This document shows positions 13,355 through 25,811 of a stretch of 64,000 nt of DNA, in pieces. The stretch covers positions 16,466,890-16,530,889 of the forward strand of contig JARCOQ010000006.1 of the NCBI GenBank assembly GCA_029207755.1, written 5' to 3'. The notes beneath the pieces are model-generated. The model was not told the origin of the DNA and did no database searches. It saw nothing but the letters and a program-made list of their open reading frames with translations. A program made the position numbers and the translations under genes. Source of the stretch: Chamaea fasciata (Eukaryota > Chordata > Aves > Passeriformes > Sylviidae). Within the stretch, counting starts at the first letter, position 1; each line of letters opens with the position of its first letter.

Positions 13355-14853
13355 GTAAGTATTTTCTTCTTCCTTCCATATATTCTGATGATAATGCTTT
13401 GTTGATGCAGTGCTGGTTTTTTTGTTTTTGTTTTTGGGGTTTTTTTGTATCAGATATCTTTTTTCTAAGAACTGTTATAGCCGCTTAAGGAATATCTTCA
13501 TAAAAATGATATTTATCATTTGCTTTGGCAAAATACTTCAACATATCTTAAACATCCTCAAATAACCTTATGGAAATGTAAAACATTGAAATAGAGTTGA
13601 AGACAACAAGGCATTATGACTATTAGTTTATGAAACTGGAGTTTAATATTTGAATGTCAGGCAATTTGAAACATTTTATGGTTTCATGTGGAAAAAATCA
13701 TTTTGCCTTGGTTTTAAAAGTTTGCCTTTTGTTTGCTTGCATAAAAGAAAGAAAAGTCATGCTATTATCTAGTTTTGCAAGCATATGTTTTTTAAACTTG
13801 TGTGACTATTTTTCTTGCTCAGTTTTCTTCTGTTTTCTTTTCTGAAAGAAAGGTACTTTCTTGGAGATAGTGACTTGGAAGTTCATGGGCGGGTTTTGAA
13901 TTCTTGTGGTTTCTAAATGTGAAATATGTGAGTTTCAAGACAAAGCAAAGCAGTGACTTTTCGACATTCTGTTCAGAGTGGTAAGTCAGTTAAGAGGAAC
14001 GAACAAGCCAAACAACCTGAAGATTGTGATGAACTTCTGTAGTAGAAAACAATAGGTCATGCTCTCAAAAGCTATAACCCTTGCTGTAAGCTAAGGACTC
14101 ATCACTTATAAACAACCAACAAAGACATAGGACATAAAATACTGGATTTCAGAAAGACTATGGAGCTTACAGCATGATGCAACTGTGAAAAAATATGATT
14201 GCTCTCTTATGTGGCATCAATAAATATAGGGAAATATTAGGTTATAGGAAGTTTTCATGTAATTCCTGCTGAAATAATTTTTATTAATTGAAGTTGCCAT
14301 TGCTAAAAAAGAAAGATGAACTTTCTAGTTGTACTGCTTTAAAAACAAGAGTGGTCTGTGATTGTGAAGGGAGGGTTGTGATGTATCCTCAGTAGGAGAG
14401 GATGGGACAGGAATCCCTTTGCTTTTCTGTCTGCCTGTGATGGAATCCTCTTCATTCTGCTGCCTGCAGCACTGCACACAAATTGGTGAGGAAAATGTCT
14501 TTTTGAAGATTTAGCAGAATGCCCAAGAATTTACCCTACTACAGTTCTTCCCTGCAGTGAAATTCTATCATACCTCAGTGGAAAAAACCATTATATTCAA
14601 CTCTATTGTGCTCAAAAACATGCAAGGGCTTGTGATTCTCAACGTCGCCTTGTTACTTTGTTTAATTGACAGTTTATGAGTTTTTATTCAGAATTAGTCT
14701 CATCACTATACATGGTCCAAAAGAGGTTTGGCTACCAGAAAACAAATACTTGTATATCCTTACTAAAAATTGTCATAAACAGAATTCCATATTTGTTCTA
14801 GTTTTGGACATTTGTTCTAGAAATAGCTTAGTAGCTGAGCATGATGTTATACA

Positions 14854-14908
14854 TATATTATATTATATTATATTATATTATATTATATTATATTATATTA
14901 TATTATAT

Positions 14909-14941
<33 letters not shown>

Positions 14942-14942
14942 A
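14854..14942 (+). repeat. Compound microsatellite (TATTA)n(TA)n
   Basis: About a dozen pentanucleotide TATTA units run directly into about fourteen TA dinucleotides. The tract is pure A/T for close to 90 bases, likely length-variable, and able to extrude hairpins. A 106-residue open frame that crosses it is an artefact of the repeat. Confidence 0.95.
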
Positions 14943-15589
14943 TGTGTAACAACAGTAATTACATCAGTTTCAGTTTAAATTACTGAGCCTTTTTTTTAAA
15001 CATGGAATGATTGATGGCCATCCAGAACAGTAGCACTATTAAGCTGTTTTAAAAGTGGTTAACAAGTTTCACTGAATTTGACCTGATAAAGTATTTTATA
15101 TTCCTGAATGGAGACTCACCATTCTCTCATTTCCACCAATACCTTCCTTCTGAATCAGGAGCTGGAATATTTTGGAAAACATCTTAATATATATTTCTTA
15201 GTCTTTGCAGAGCAAAGGGAATGAGGTGTTAACTCAGATAATCTGAAGGAAAGTGCTTCCTTTAAGGTTGATAATACCAGTATAACCTCCTGCAGTATGT
15301 TAGCTCTAGTGTGCTCTTGTTGTTTTGCAGAAGAAGCTGTCTTGTTTCCATAAAATGCATCCATGGTGGTTTTTTTCTGGACATCTTAATAATGCTCACC
15401 ATACGGATTCTGTAGAAGATAAAAGCAAAATGGGCAAGGCATTATGAGAATTGACAACACGGGCAACCTGCCACACCCTTCTCGTAAGAAGAATAAGAAA
15501 CCCTGAGAAACATTTACGCCTCACAAATGTAATTAACATCTAATTGGAATTACCCAGATTCCCATTTGTTATGCCTTTCATCTCATAAT

Positions 15590-15790
15590 GGAGAAGAGTT
15601 TGGCTCTGTCTCCACCCTCACCTGAAACAGCTGTAGGCAGCCAATAAGATCCTCCCTTTCCCCTCTCTCTGAAGGCCAAATGCAGTTCTTGCAGACTGTC
15701 CCCAGATGTCACCTCCTTCAACCCTCTCTTGGTGGCCCTGTTTGGACTCCGTCTTCTGCTGGGGAGGCCAACACCATGCACCATCTCACA
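15590..15790 (-). mobile_element. Diverged CR1 LINE relic
   Basis: Inverse-strand CR1-like landmarks can be seen: 'gaagagtttggctctgtctc', 'gctgtaggcagccaataaga' with 'tcctccctttcccctctctc', and 'ttggtggccctgtttggact'. These correspond in order to the 3' region of CR1 read backwards. Divergence is high and the edges are approximate. Confidence 0.65.
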
Positions 15791-18394
15791 AACTCAGAAG
15801 TCATTTCAAAAATGCCAGAGTGTCCCTGACTTCACTCTCACCAATGCAGCCTGGTTGTTTGTAAAGCATTAAGTTCTTCAGTAAAAGTGACAAAAAATGA
15901 GGGAAGCTATTCTCTCATACTACTCTATGTTGTAGTAGTTCTCCAGACTAGAAACCCAGTATCCTTTATTTTGGCAGTTCAAATGTAGAAAAACTAAATA
16001 GCCACAGTGTGTCAAAGTCTCAATTTTTCTATTCAAAGGAGTATTCTTGAATGACTTAAAGAGTAATACACTGTGTACACTATAGTTACTGATTTGGGAC
16101 TTGAGAGAAATTAAGGTGAAATTCTGGAAATATAATTCTGAAAGTTACCCTTAACTTGCTGATTTGTCAAGGAGAAAAGTACTGACCAAGACATTAGATT
16201 CTTCAGAGAACACAGTGGCACCCACTTTTTAAAAAAATAAACAGACATTATCATATAAATGGGAAAATAAACACAGATTTTTAAAATATACATGTTAATG
16301 AAAGTTTCATAACCCTCCCTGGTGATACAGTACTCACACTGGATGTGAAAGATTCTTCAGATTTTCCCAAACTCAGGATTTTTTTTGTATTTAAGATGGT
16401 AAGAAAATGCTTTGGGTGCCCAGATTGTAAGCTTGAATGGGGTTGTTTTTGAAGCTGGTTGAATTAGGAAGAAAAATAACAGAGTTACTAACAAGTGTAA
16501 GGCACCACTGAAAGAACAATAGTGCTATGCTCTCCTTTTGAGTAGATTTTGGCCTTATGACTTTTCCATTTCAAGTGTGTAAAATTTTATAAGATTCCAA
16601 TTTTCTCTTTCTCTGTGTAATCAATACTTGGCAGAGGATGGAAAGGAATATACCAATATCATGGTGGAATTGTGATGCTAAATATATGCAATCTTGATCA
16701 TTACCAAAAACAGTAGGGCTCATTTTCACCGTATCTTGTGCAAGGATCTTGTTCCCTGTTTTTCTTGTCATGCTCCTGGCCTTTTTTCAACTACTCTCTT
16801 CTTCATGTTCATTTGGTTCCATTTTTTCCCAGCAAGAGGGGGAGACTGTAGCTGCCATGCCAGTGATAAAGGCTGCAGAGCAATGTAGTAGCTTCACACA
16901 TTAAATTGCCTGGGAAATGAGGGAAATTAGTGAAGAGGGAGGCAGTCACCAGCATCCAGGCTTGAGTCCTTCCCAGTACACTAAGCTTTGTCCAAAACAA
17001 CAGCAGTATTACTTGTTGTTGCCCTTACATCTCTTTTATGCTGATTGTGAAACATTTAAAGCTGCCTCTAAAGACATAAATGAATTTTGAATTAATCTTT
17101 TTTTTTGGGAATTATTGGACTTTTTAAAATTTCAATTATTAGCAGTTGAAAACAAGATTCCTGATGAAGATGTTCTCATTACTTATTTCTTCTCAGATCA
17201 TGCATAAAATTCCACTGTAATTGGTAGTTGCACTATACTATATAGTTGTAATGGTACAAGTGCTGTTCCAAATGCATTGCTTGTCTAAGATATGCTTAAA
17301 TAATCTAGCATTCAATATTTCTCATGCTTGTTCTTACTGGAAATATCAATTGAACTGCTAGTCTGTTCAGCCACCTGTAATTCAAGTTTACATAAAGAAG
17401 GATTTTCACAGGGTGTAGTGAACTATATTCTGTGTATGCTTAAGTTTTTTATTACAATAAAAAATACCACTGAATCCATGAAGGAAAGAATAGAGACACT
17501 TTTCTAGTGCCTCCTAAACCTTTTGTTGCCAAGCAGATTGGTGACTCTGTGGCCTTTGGGGGAAAAAAAAACCCAAAACCAAATTTTTTCTGACTAATAG
17601 TTAAAATAAATACTATTTTTAAAGTTCTGTTTTCTTTTAAAAAGTTATTTCTTATAAATGTGGTAATATCTTTGAATCACATAGCATATAGATTTTTCAT
17701 TTTGTATACATCCTCCTTTTGATAACATTCTTCTGTTTCACTTTTACTTTTTCTTTATATTATTGTCCTCCTGTAAGATAATTCTGGGATTAATGAAGTA
17801 GAATGCTAGACAATTTTTAGAGGATTGAGCAGTTGAACTATAAATCTTTTAGTTTCTAAAACTTATAGTTTGTTCAGCAAGTATGTGTTACTTGGATGTA
17901 AATTATAATAGTCTTCGGAAACAAGCAGTTCTTTGAAGTTTGAGAAAAACAGAATAAATTCTGGTGCTTTTTTCTTACATCATTTTTAACTAATTCCTCT
18001 GAAATTATTGATTTGTCTTGAAATTGAAATTGAGAAGTAAGTAAGAAGTAGGAAACATAACTCAGTTCTGTTGAAAAAGTAGCTCTCACACAGGACCACG
18101 AAGTGTCCTTAAACTATGAAGAACAGGAGAATAAAGCAGACAAGTGTTTGAATTGTTCCAACTTTCAGCATTCTAGGAATGAGTAAAGGAGGTTTTCTCT
18201 GTCAAGAGTCAGAGAACAGATTTTTCCTGTATGAGGGTAGTAGTTTTTAAATGTATGCAACATCTTCTGTTAGTCATTAAGTGTTCTGTGGGATGACAAA
18301 GTTTATTTTAAGATATTTATTTATCATTATCTGGTAGACAACATATGCCAGAAGGGAAAAAAATATAAATTAACAACAGGTTTCTGCAGCATAA

Positions 18395-18456
18395 GATGCA
18401 TCCACAAGAGCAATAAATAAAAAAAGATGTATCCACAAGAGCAATAAATAAAAAAA
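18395..18456 (+). repeat. 31-bp tandem duplication
   Basis: Two abutting 31-bp copies (18395-18425 and 18426-18456), each beginning gatgYatccacaagagcaat and ending in an A-rich tail, differ at a single C/T position. The low divergence suggests a recent replication-slippage duplication. Confidence 0.92.
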
Positions 18457-21109
18457 CATTTTAAAGTAGGCATATTATTAGTTGAATGCTTATTATTCTT
18501 ACTAGTTATTATTGCTAAACTCACATAAACATTGACATTCTAAGCAGCAGTAGATTAATTCAGTTAGATTATTTCATAAATAAAATATCCAGATAATGCT
18601 GCAGGCAGAGGTGCAAAATCCAGTGAATTCTCTGTGATGATGGAAGGATTTTGAATGTGACAAGTGTTGTTTGGTATCTTATGAGCTTCACAGGAATGGC
18701 AGTGCTGAAGCTTTGTGAATGTTGGAGGCAGAAAGGAACAGCAACTTCTCAAAAGCATGGAGAGATCCCACATAAAAAGACCCAAAATGGAGATGGAGCA
18801 GGCAGAAAGATGATAAACACAAACTGGGGAGAAGGGAACGATGAGAATGGGCCAGAGTTGCTGGTCCGTGTCTGGTCAGCTTCAGTTCTCAGAGTGTTCT
18901 AATAATTTGAAAAAAAAAAGAAAAGCAGTTTTTGGGAGAAAAAAGAAAATCTTTCTAAGATGGAATTAGGGTTATTTGTATACCCAAGAGCTTAGTGGTG
19001 AGAAAGGTTTCATTATGGTATTGAAGATTTTTATGTGTGGTTTTTAAAGTCATACTTAAGCAATAGAACGTAGCTTAAAATTAGATAAATATGTACTTTT
19101 TAATTTCTAGTATTCTTGCTTGTGCCTTAAGTCATAGATTAATACATACTTGCTATCCATAACCAGTTTTATAAAAAAAAAAAAATCACATTGCTTGAGT
19201 ATATCTGTTAGAAGTATAAGCTAATGTTACAATGTTTGTGGAATATTGTCTAACGTTCTTTTTGGGTCATATATACAGTGTAGGTATCCTTACCCTTAAC
19301 CTTTACTTTTACCATAAATTGCAACTCAAGCCAGTCACACAGTCTTCAAAGTCATGTCCCATTCATAGCTTAAAAAAATTAATACAGGTATATGTATCAC
19401 AACAACTGTTCTTCATGGTGTATGTCTAATCATTTTTATATTATGGTTGTTAAGTGATGGAAGATAATCTAACACATAAAGAGGGTAGCATCTTTCAATT
19501 TTTAAACAGTAATTGTTAACATGAGGGAATATTTTTCCTCTCCCATCTGCAAACTTCCCTTCCTCAAACTGAAACCAATTTGTTAGTTCAGCTCAAACAG
19601 AGCACTTTCTGCTTTAATCTTAATCTTTCTGGTAAGAAGGTTTAAATGGAAACAACTCACCCTTCACTAAGGTAGTGATCATGGTGACTCATTAAAGGAA
19701 GAAGTCCAAAAGTTTTCAGGATCACCACAACTGCTGCCAGTCTAGTGGAAGAAATCTGCCTTTCAGTTTGTGTAGGACAAGATTTGCTCAAGTGCTTTCT
19801 CCGCTTTAAAAGATTTTCCTTTGTGTATAATACGGATGATTTAGAAGAAGCTGTGTCAGCACTGATTTATACATTGACAGCTAAGGATAATAAGATATGG
19901 GCAAACATACAGCTCACCCTTTTACAGATTAACCTGCAGACTGCATTAGGCAAATTTGATGGCATTAAAAGATTTTTCCAATTTGTCTGGAAACAATTTC
20001 TCTTTTGTATTGTGTCAAGGGTAACATTTCATGCCATTGTAGTAATTTAAATAGCTTTGATAAATTGTTTTAGAGGTTAGAGAATTGTACTGTGTATATA
20101 TTTTACCCCTTTAAAATAAAAGGCTATTAGCTTAATTGTTAAATGAAATTCATTACTAAAAATTGAGGAAGCCTTAAAAAGTAGACCTAAATATTCCAAC
20201 ACTGCAGCAGTGGTGTTGTAACATTGCACCAAAATGATTAAAGATCATATTCAGCAACTGATAGTTTGCATTTTGCTTTCAATACACAGAAACACAGGCA
20301 CTGTTACAATTATGACAATATTTTATTCCCTTGTAGTAGTAATTCAGATGAAACTAGAAGAACTTTATAGGAGTTGGTACATTACATTCAGCAGTGGGTG
20401 TGATGATTTATTAATAAAGTAAAATGTTATCACAGATTCAGAAGAATCACAGAAAATGCTTCAGTAAAAGTATCATTAACCCTGCTAGCTAATATATAAT
20501 TGAAGACAGAAGGGCAGAGTTCATTTGTATTTTGTTCATTTTCTTAGTATTGTTCACACACATTTACTCATATATATTATTTGACACTGACAAGCTACCA
20601 GCTTAGAGAAGTTTTTAAAGTGAGGTTTTTTTATCATCTTTGCTTTGCAAGTCATGCCCTGGAACGCATAAGACAATTCCGTATTTATAGGGAAAGCTTT
20701 TATCAATAGAGAAAGTGTAATTTTATATTTGCATGATTGTTAATTTAAGCAGACATTTTTAATTGGGCTATATGTGCTGTATCAATGTTTTGAACTGGAA
20801 AGGTAATAATCATCTTCAGAGAAACTAATCTAAATTTTTCATAACTTAATACTTTAGGATTAATAATGTATGGGATGGATTTCTGAGTTTTATGTCTAGA
20901 ATTCAAGTGGTCCATTACAACATACTCTCTGCATATAATTGCAGACAGCACAAAGTCTATAGAAAACCAGATACTGAAGGTTACAGCAGAAACACTACTT
21001 TCATTTGAAGCAGAACTAAAGGAGATAAGTAAACAGGTCTGTAAATGCCTTGGACACTGTTATTTCTACATGTAGACATATTCCAGGAGGTAATTACTCT
21101 AAATCCCCT

Positions 21110-21640
21110 GCCTACCCGGGGGTAACACCTCCCACCTGCTCCAGGCATGCACACACGCAGGGAGACCCCTAAAACCGGTGTCTGTCCCTGGTCCCCGCCG
21201 CGGCGGGCGGAATTAACATGCAGCTGGGCTGCTCTGATAAATGGATTCTGTTAGGTCACCGAGGGGATGCGTGTGACATTAAGTGATTTACCGTCCTTTA
21301 CCTTAATGAAATTGTTTCAGCAAGATGACGCTGAGAGCTTTTAATGGATAGCTTTTCTTGATGTAATGAAATTGCATTCCTTTGGCATTTAATATAAGGT
21401 GCAGTTATTATTTACTGGAGCTTTCCCAGGGCTGCTGTTTTGCGCAGAGAGTTGAGAACAAAAAGGAATTTCTGTGGCAGCGTGCAGGCCGGCGCCGTGC
21501 GACAGCCTGGAGCGGGCAGCGATGGCCAGAGCCCTTCCCTTCGCCCGGCCTGCCTCAGCCACCCCTGCGAGAGGCTTCCCCTGCTCCTCGCCTTGCCAGC
21601 ACGCCTCTCCCTTACAAATGCCTTCCTAATCTGTTTAACA
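21110..21640 (+). promoter_or_regulatory. CpG-rich intronic block upstream of D1 LRR5 (possible regulatory element)
   Basis: Two CpG-dense patches (around 21185-21215, with ccgccgcggcgggcgg, and 21480-21605) flank an AT-richer core at about 21216-21420. The core has motifs such as ctgataaatggatt, attaagtgattta and ttttaatggatagc, which look like homeodomain and GATA-type cores. The rest of the intron is CpG-poor. No TATA box or confirmed start site is seen. It could be an enhancer, an internal promoter or just a GC-rich conserved element; function is inference. Confidence 0.35.
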
Positions 21641-21641
21641 G

Positions 21642-21713
21642 GCAACTGGATTACAACCAGATCAGCTGCATTGAGGATGGGGCATTTAGGGCTCTGCGTG
21701 ACCTGGAAGTGCT
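21642..21713 (+). CDS. SLIT2: SLIT2 exon: D1 LRR5
   Basis: A 72-nt exon coding [15 protein letters not shown] then RALRDLEVL, one complete leucine-rich repeat of D1. It enters with the last base of a Leu codon and exits with CT, so it is phase 2 on both sides and interchangeable in phase with its neighbours. The acceptor is AG at 21640-21641 after a short pyrimidine stretch, and the donor is GTAAGT at 21714. It matches SLIT2 as recalled without a visible change. An open frame continues upstream in frame through intron sequence to an ATG at 21382, but the acceptor, the exact exon length and the homology make the splice junction the correct boundary. The base composition is mixed, and the intron just upstream is unusually GC-rich. 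Confidence 0.97.
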
Positions 21714-23766
21714 GTAAGTATTTCTTGTATCTCTCTTACTTGTAGCGAGAGCTCAGTGTCTGGGGAGTACTAATGTAGCAGCTTATCTGCAAGCTGCAGC
21801 CTGGTGTCAGGATGGTCTAGTGAAAAGATGTCTTAAAACAATCCACTGCAATGTGCCATAAAATGGTAAGAAGATATGGAGAGGCATAGATACTCCTGTA
21901 CTCTCCAAGACAGCCATTAAACATAAAAATAATAAAAAAAAAGCCTTTGGCAGACACTGTAAGAAAAGAATATATTTCATTTTTAAAAGGGGGAGGGCAG
22001 CAGTACTAATAAACCCAATTAATTTTGTATAATTATCCATTACTGTTAATGTGCTGGATATTTTCAGGATTGCTTTTGTTGTATAGTCAACATCAATCTG
22101 ATCTTTCAGACTCAGTATAAGGAACAATATGCTATATCTGTTTGACAATCTGGATGTTTTCACAGAGGCACTTTCTAGCAAACACTACTGCTATATGTCA
22201 AGATGTTTAGCATGTCCATGTTAATAGCTTCTTTTTAAAATATTTTTTCTGCATAAATACATTTGTATGTGTAGGAAAATGTCCTTTTTTGTGTCACTGG
22301 AGATTATTACTGCCACACTTTCTTTGCATACTTTTTTTTTTTCACTTTCTTCAAGTGGCTATCAGTGAGGTTAAAGGTAACAAAATTATCATCTGAGAAT
22401 AGTTACTGTAATGAGCAAAGTGCCTTAGTTCTCAAAGAATCTGAGGCACAGGACACATTCCTGAAATATTTGCTCTGTCAGTCAAAATGACGTATATTAT
22501 TTGGATTTTCTTCATTAAGAGAAGTGAAAGCATTTGTGCATCAGTGAGTTGCCTTGTGATAATTTGAATCACTCCTGATAAATCACAACTTGGGGAGGGT
22601 GAGAATATGGGTTTTATTGAGTTGGGGGTTTTTGGGTGGGTTGGTTTTTTTTTTAAATATTCTGAAGAACAGAAGCTTCTCTGGTAGTAGATAGTATCTG
22701 CAGGTCTAAGAAACCAAAGAGTATGTGAGTAGATGGTAAAAGTTTTTTACTATTAAACACTAGTTGGTTTTACTTGTAAGTGAATGAAACTTGCAGCCAA
22801 ATTTGATATTATTTTTTTACTTGCAATGATGGAATAGCAAGCCTATTGTTAACTCCCTGGTATAAAGCCATGTACAATATAGCGTAGGTTCAATACTACA
22901 TCTAATTGTTAAGTTGATGATTAGTTGTCTGTCAGTAAATGTGATGTTCTCTGAGATTTTTATGTTTGGAACATTATATGTGAAAGAATATTTTTTCAGG
23001 GATGGCTTAATCTGCTTATTATGGTTCGGTTTGGGGTTTTTTTGTTAATATGACCTTTCTTTACAAGTGCAAGGCTATATGTTTATCAAAAAAAATTTCT
23101 GCATGTTTTAGTGCTTGAAATTTTAGTGTTCTTAAAAGTCATCCTTGCAGTTGAGGTCAGGGGTACAATTTTTGCATTGATTTCAATGAGTGGAAAAAAG
23201 AGGAAAGTAACCTGCAAAATAATAGTCTGCTGAAAAGTATGTAGGTAGAATTTTTGTGAATGAATATACATAGTCTGTTAGCATTGTTCAAATACATGAC
23301 TAAATGTTTGCTGTCTTGACTTATGTGATAAAAATTATGTAAAGATTCATGACATTTTGAGAAATTGAGATAGATACTTCAAACACTACTAAAGGTTTTG
23401 TATCTAATTAAGTTTCCTTTACAATATGGCTTAAAGAATGAAAGCTGTGTAGATCAGACCATAATAGAGTAGATCAGACCACAGAGTAACAAATAAGACT
23501 ATGCATATTTTTTTCATTTGGAGTCAATTATTCTAACTAAGCAGAGAAAGTGGATATTACTTCAAACTTCAAGTCTGAGGTAAAGCTTTTGAACAGATTG
23601 TAATCCTGTTTAGTAATAGTTTGAAGTGCTTACGAAATTAACAAATCTTACATCTTGGTTAAATAATTGTAGAATTCTAGAGGCTGTTAGTGTTAAAGAT
23701 ACAAAAATACCCTGAATATTCCTCCCCATGATTTTCTGTGAAATGTTAGTTTTCCTTTGTCTTTGG

Positions 23767-23845
23767 TGGTTTTTTTGGTTGGTTTGGTTTTTTGGTTTGG
23801 GTTGGTTTTTTTTTGGTTTGTTTTTTTTCGGGGGGGAGGGGGAAA
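23767..23845 (+). repeat. G/T low-complexity tract
   Basis: Nearly 80 bases made almost only of G and T, in GG-plus-T-run units, ending in a G7-A-G5 run. The sense RNA would be G/U-rich. Open frames on both strands across this tract are composition artefacts. Confidence 0.85.
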
Positions 23846-24002
23846 TCGGCTGTATTTGGGAAACAGATTATCAGAAAAAATATAATGATGACATGTTAAA
23901 AGAAAAGTGTCTACAAAATCAAAAAAAAACCAGTCATCACAGTCTTTGCTATAATATGTAACACTTAGGTAAAAGTATTGAGCCAAGTTTTTTTAAATTT
24001 CA

Positions 24003-24042
24003 TCTCTGTAATGAAATTAAGCATTTTTTATCATTACAGAGA
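24003..24042 (+). repeat. Perfect 12-bp inverted repeat
   Basis: tctctgtaatga (24003-24014) is the exact reverse complement of tcattacagaga (24031-24042), separated by 16 bases. It is a modest hairpin in the intron between D1 LRR5 and LRR6 with no known role. Confidence 0.8.
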
Positions 24043-25560
24043 AATAACTATAACAACAATTGAATTCCATATGTATCCCTTACATCTATTCTTATATCTA
24101 ATTTTCTTTACCCTGAAAAAATAAATTAATAATTCATACATACAAAATAGCAAGGCAAACATCAAATAGCCAAAACTGGAAATTAAAACATTTGTAGATA
24201 TACCTTCACTTAACAGCTATGGAAATATTGGCTGATTTCTCTTCCCTTCATTGAAAAGATATGATTTTAAAATCTTGTAAGAAGTTATGCAGGAAGAACT
24301 GTGGGAGCCATCATTTACCATGTGGTCGTTGTAAAAAAACGCTGCCACAATTTAATGACATTTATTCATTAAGACACCTTTTGTGGATGTACCCAGTACA
24401 TTGGCCATTTTCTGTTGTTTTATTTTTTGTTATGTTTTGAAAAAGGGCACAATTACTCTATTTAGTTGTTTTGGTTTTGTTTTTTTTTTTCTTTTTTTCT
24501 ATTATTTGTCTCTCTGTTCATGTATCCCTAAGAACACACAGGGGAGATCCCTTATGCACAGCGAAAGAAAGATTTAGTACATGGAATGAGTAAGCACACA
24601 AAGGTAAAATACTGCACATTGCACCCATAATTAATTGCTTGGTTAATGTGGAGATATATGGCCTGATCCTGGTCAGGGTGCTGTGATTGTACCTTTCTGT
24701 GTTTCAAGATTAGACAGTACTGAAAAATTTGTTCAAAATAGGTACAAATTATAGTTTGTGCTTAAAAAAAAAAGAAAAGGGAAAAGGAAAATACTTTCTC
24801 TTTCAAAAGGGAGAAAAGCTTTTTTCAGTGGGGGTTATTATTTATTACTGTTCTAGTTACATAGAGCTCATTATCCTTTCTTCTCCGATGATTAATCTCT
24901 AAGTCAAATCTGCAAATTCTGTTTCTTGCTTCCTTTTTTTGGAGTCAAGCTTGCTTGCATTTTATTTGCAGCCTAAAGATAATATTTAACTGCAAGTTAA
25001 TTCATAAAGTTTCTGAATCTTTACAGACTACATGTAACTGAGTATAATGGGTCTGTGTAGCCAAGAATTAGCTAAGATTCATTTCTAGTCACTATCTCAA
25101 TTTCCCAACACCTTGTCTAAAATTTAAATTACTAGTTTGCTAAAGTGTTATAATTCCTGACTCCTATCATATTGGAAGCTCCCCTATTGTTCATCCAGCT
25201 CTGGATCATCTATAGTAACTCATTCCGTATAAAACCTAAGCACAGCCCAGAATTAATCTTTTCTAAAATTCTTGGAAAAACCCATTCAGCTCTTCTTTCA
25301 TCATCTCAGAAGCTAGAAAGAGAAGTCAGTATCCTAGAACCAAGACGTTTTCTCCAAGGACACTCATTTTTACCTCAGGATGTTAAGTTTGACTTGAATG
25401 CCATAGATGTTATCAATATAGGTGGAAGTTACTTTTGAGCCAGTTATAGGCTACTGTGATTTCTTACTTAGGAATGGCAATACTAAGTAATATTACTACT
25501 AAGTAATACTACTACTTACATGGTAATGGTAAAACCATATTTCGTTTGTTGGGGATTTTG

Positions 25561-25599
25561 TTGGGGATTCAACAGGATTTTCTTGGGGATTCAACAGGA
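25561..25599 (+). repeat. 17-bp direct repeat, 22-bp period
   Basis: ttggggattcaacagga occurs at 25561-25577 and again at 25583-25599. A partial copy, ttggggatt, lies just before them. This is a local slippage-type duplication about 140 bp upstream of the D1 LRR6 exon. Confidence 0.85.
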
Positions 25600-25739
25600 A
25601 GGAAAGATATAACTAAAAGCAGGGAATTTTTTCCTGATACCCATCCCTAAAAACAGTACACTATGGCTTTCATGCTGTGCCTTTTTTTAATTGTGACAAA
25701 ATTCTTAAGATGTTAATATGCTTCTTCTTGGCTTTGCAG

Positions 25740-25811
25740 CACTCTCAACAATAACAACATCACTCGACTATCCGTGGCAAGTTTCAACCATATGCCCAAA
25801 CTCAGAACATT
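25740..25811 (+). CDS. SLIT2: SLIT2 exon: D1 LRR6
   Basis: A 72-nt exon coding [15 protein letters not shown] then NHMPKLRT, the last full leucine-rich repeat of D1 before the C-terminal cap. It starts with the third base of a Leu codon and ends with TT, which is completed as Phe by the next exon, so both introns are phase 2. The acceptor is a pyrimidine-rich tract ending GCAG at 25736-25739, and the donor is GTGAGT at 25812. An N-I-T sequon lies within the run of Asn residues and is a plausible N-glycosylation site. No difference from SLIT2 as recalled is visible. Confidence 0.97.

Larger units (their letters stand above)
13355..21641 (+). other. SLIT2: SLIT2 intron between D1 LRR4 and LRR5 exons
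   Basis: An 8.3-kb phase-2 intron. It contains T/G-rich sequence just after the donor (13418-13447), a compound AT microsatellite (14854-14942), an AT-rich unique block with homeodomain-like cores (15470-15580), an old minus-strand CR1 piece (15590-15790) and a 31-bp tandem duplication (18395-18456). Near its 3' end lies a CpG-rich segment (about 21110-21640). Nothing protein-coding is supported elsewhere in it. Confidence 0.85.
21714..25739 (+). other. SLIT2: SLIT2 intron between D1 LRR5 and LRR6 exons
   Basis: A 4.0-kb phase-2 intron. It holds G/T-rich low-complexity tracts (22618-22655 and 23767-23845), a 12-bp perfect inverted repeat (24003-24014 with 24031-24042), an A-rich purine tract near 24763-24790 and short duplications at 23449-23481 and 25561-25599. 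I see no transposon I can name and no coding exon. Confidence 0.85.

Noticed and set aside
14666..14986. 106-codon frame with a Tyr/Ile repeat
   Set aside because: Translation of the TATTA/TA microsatellite, not a protein.
21807..22181. 124-codon open frame on the minus strand
   Set aside because: No recognisable domain, AT-rich intron composition, no splice or homology support, and opposite to SLIT2.
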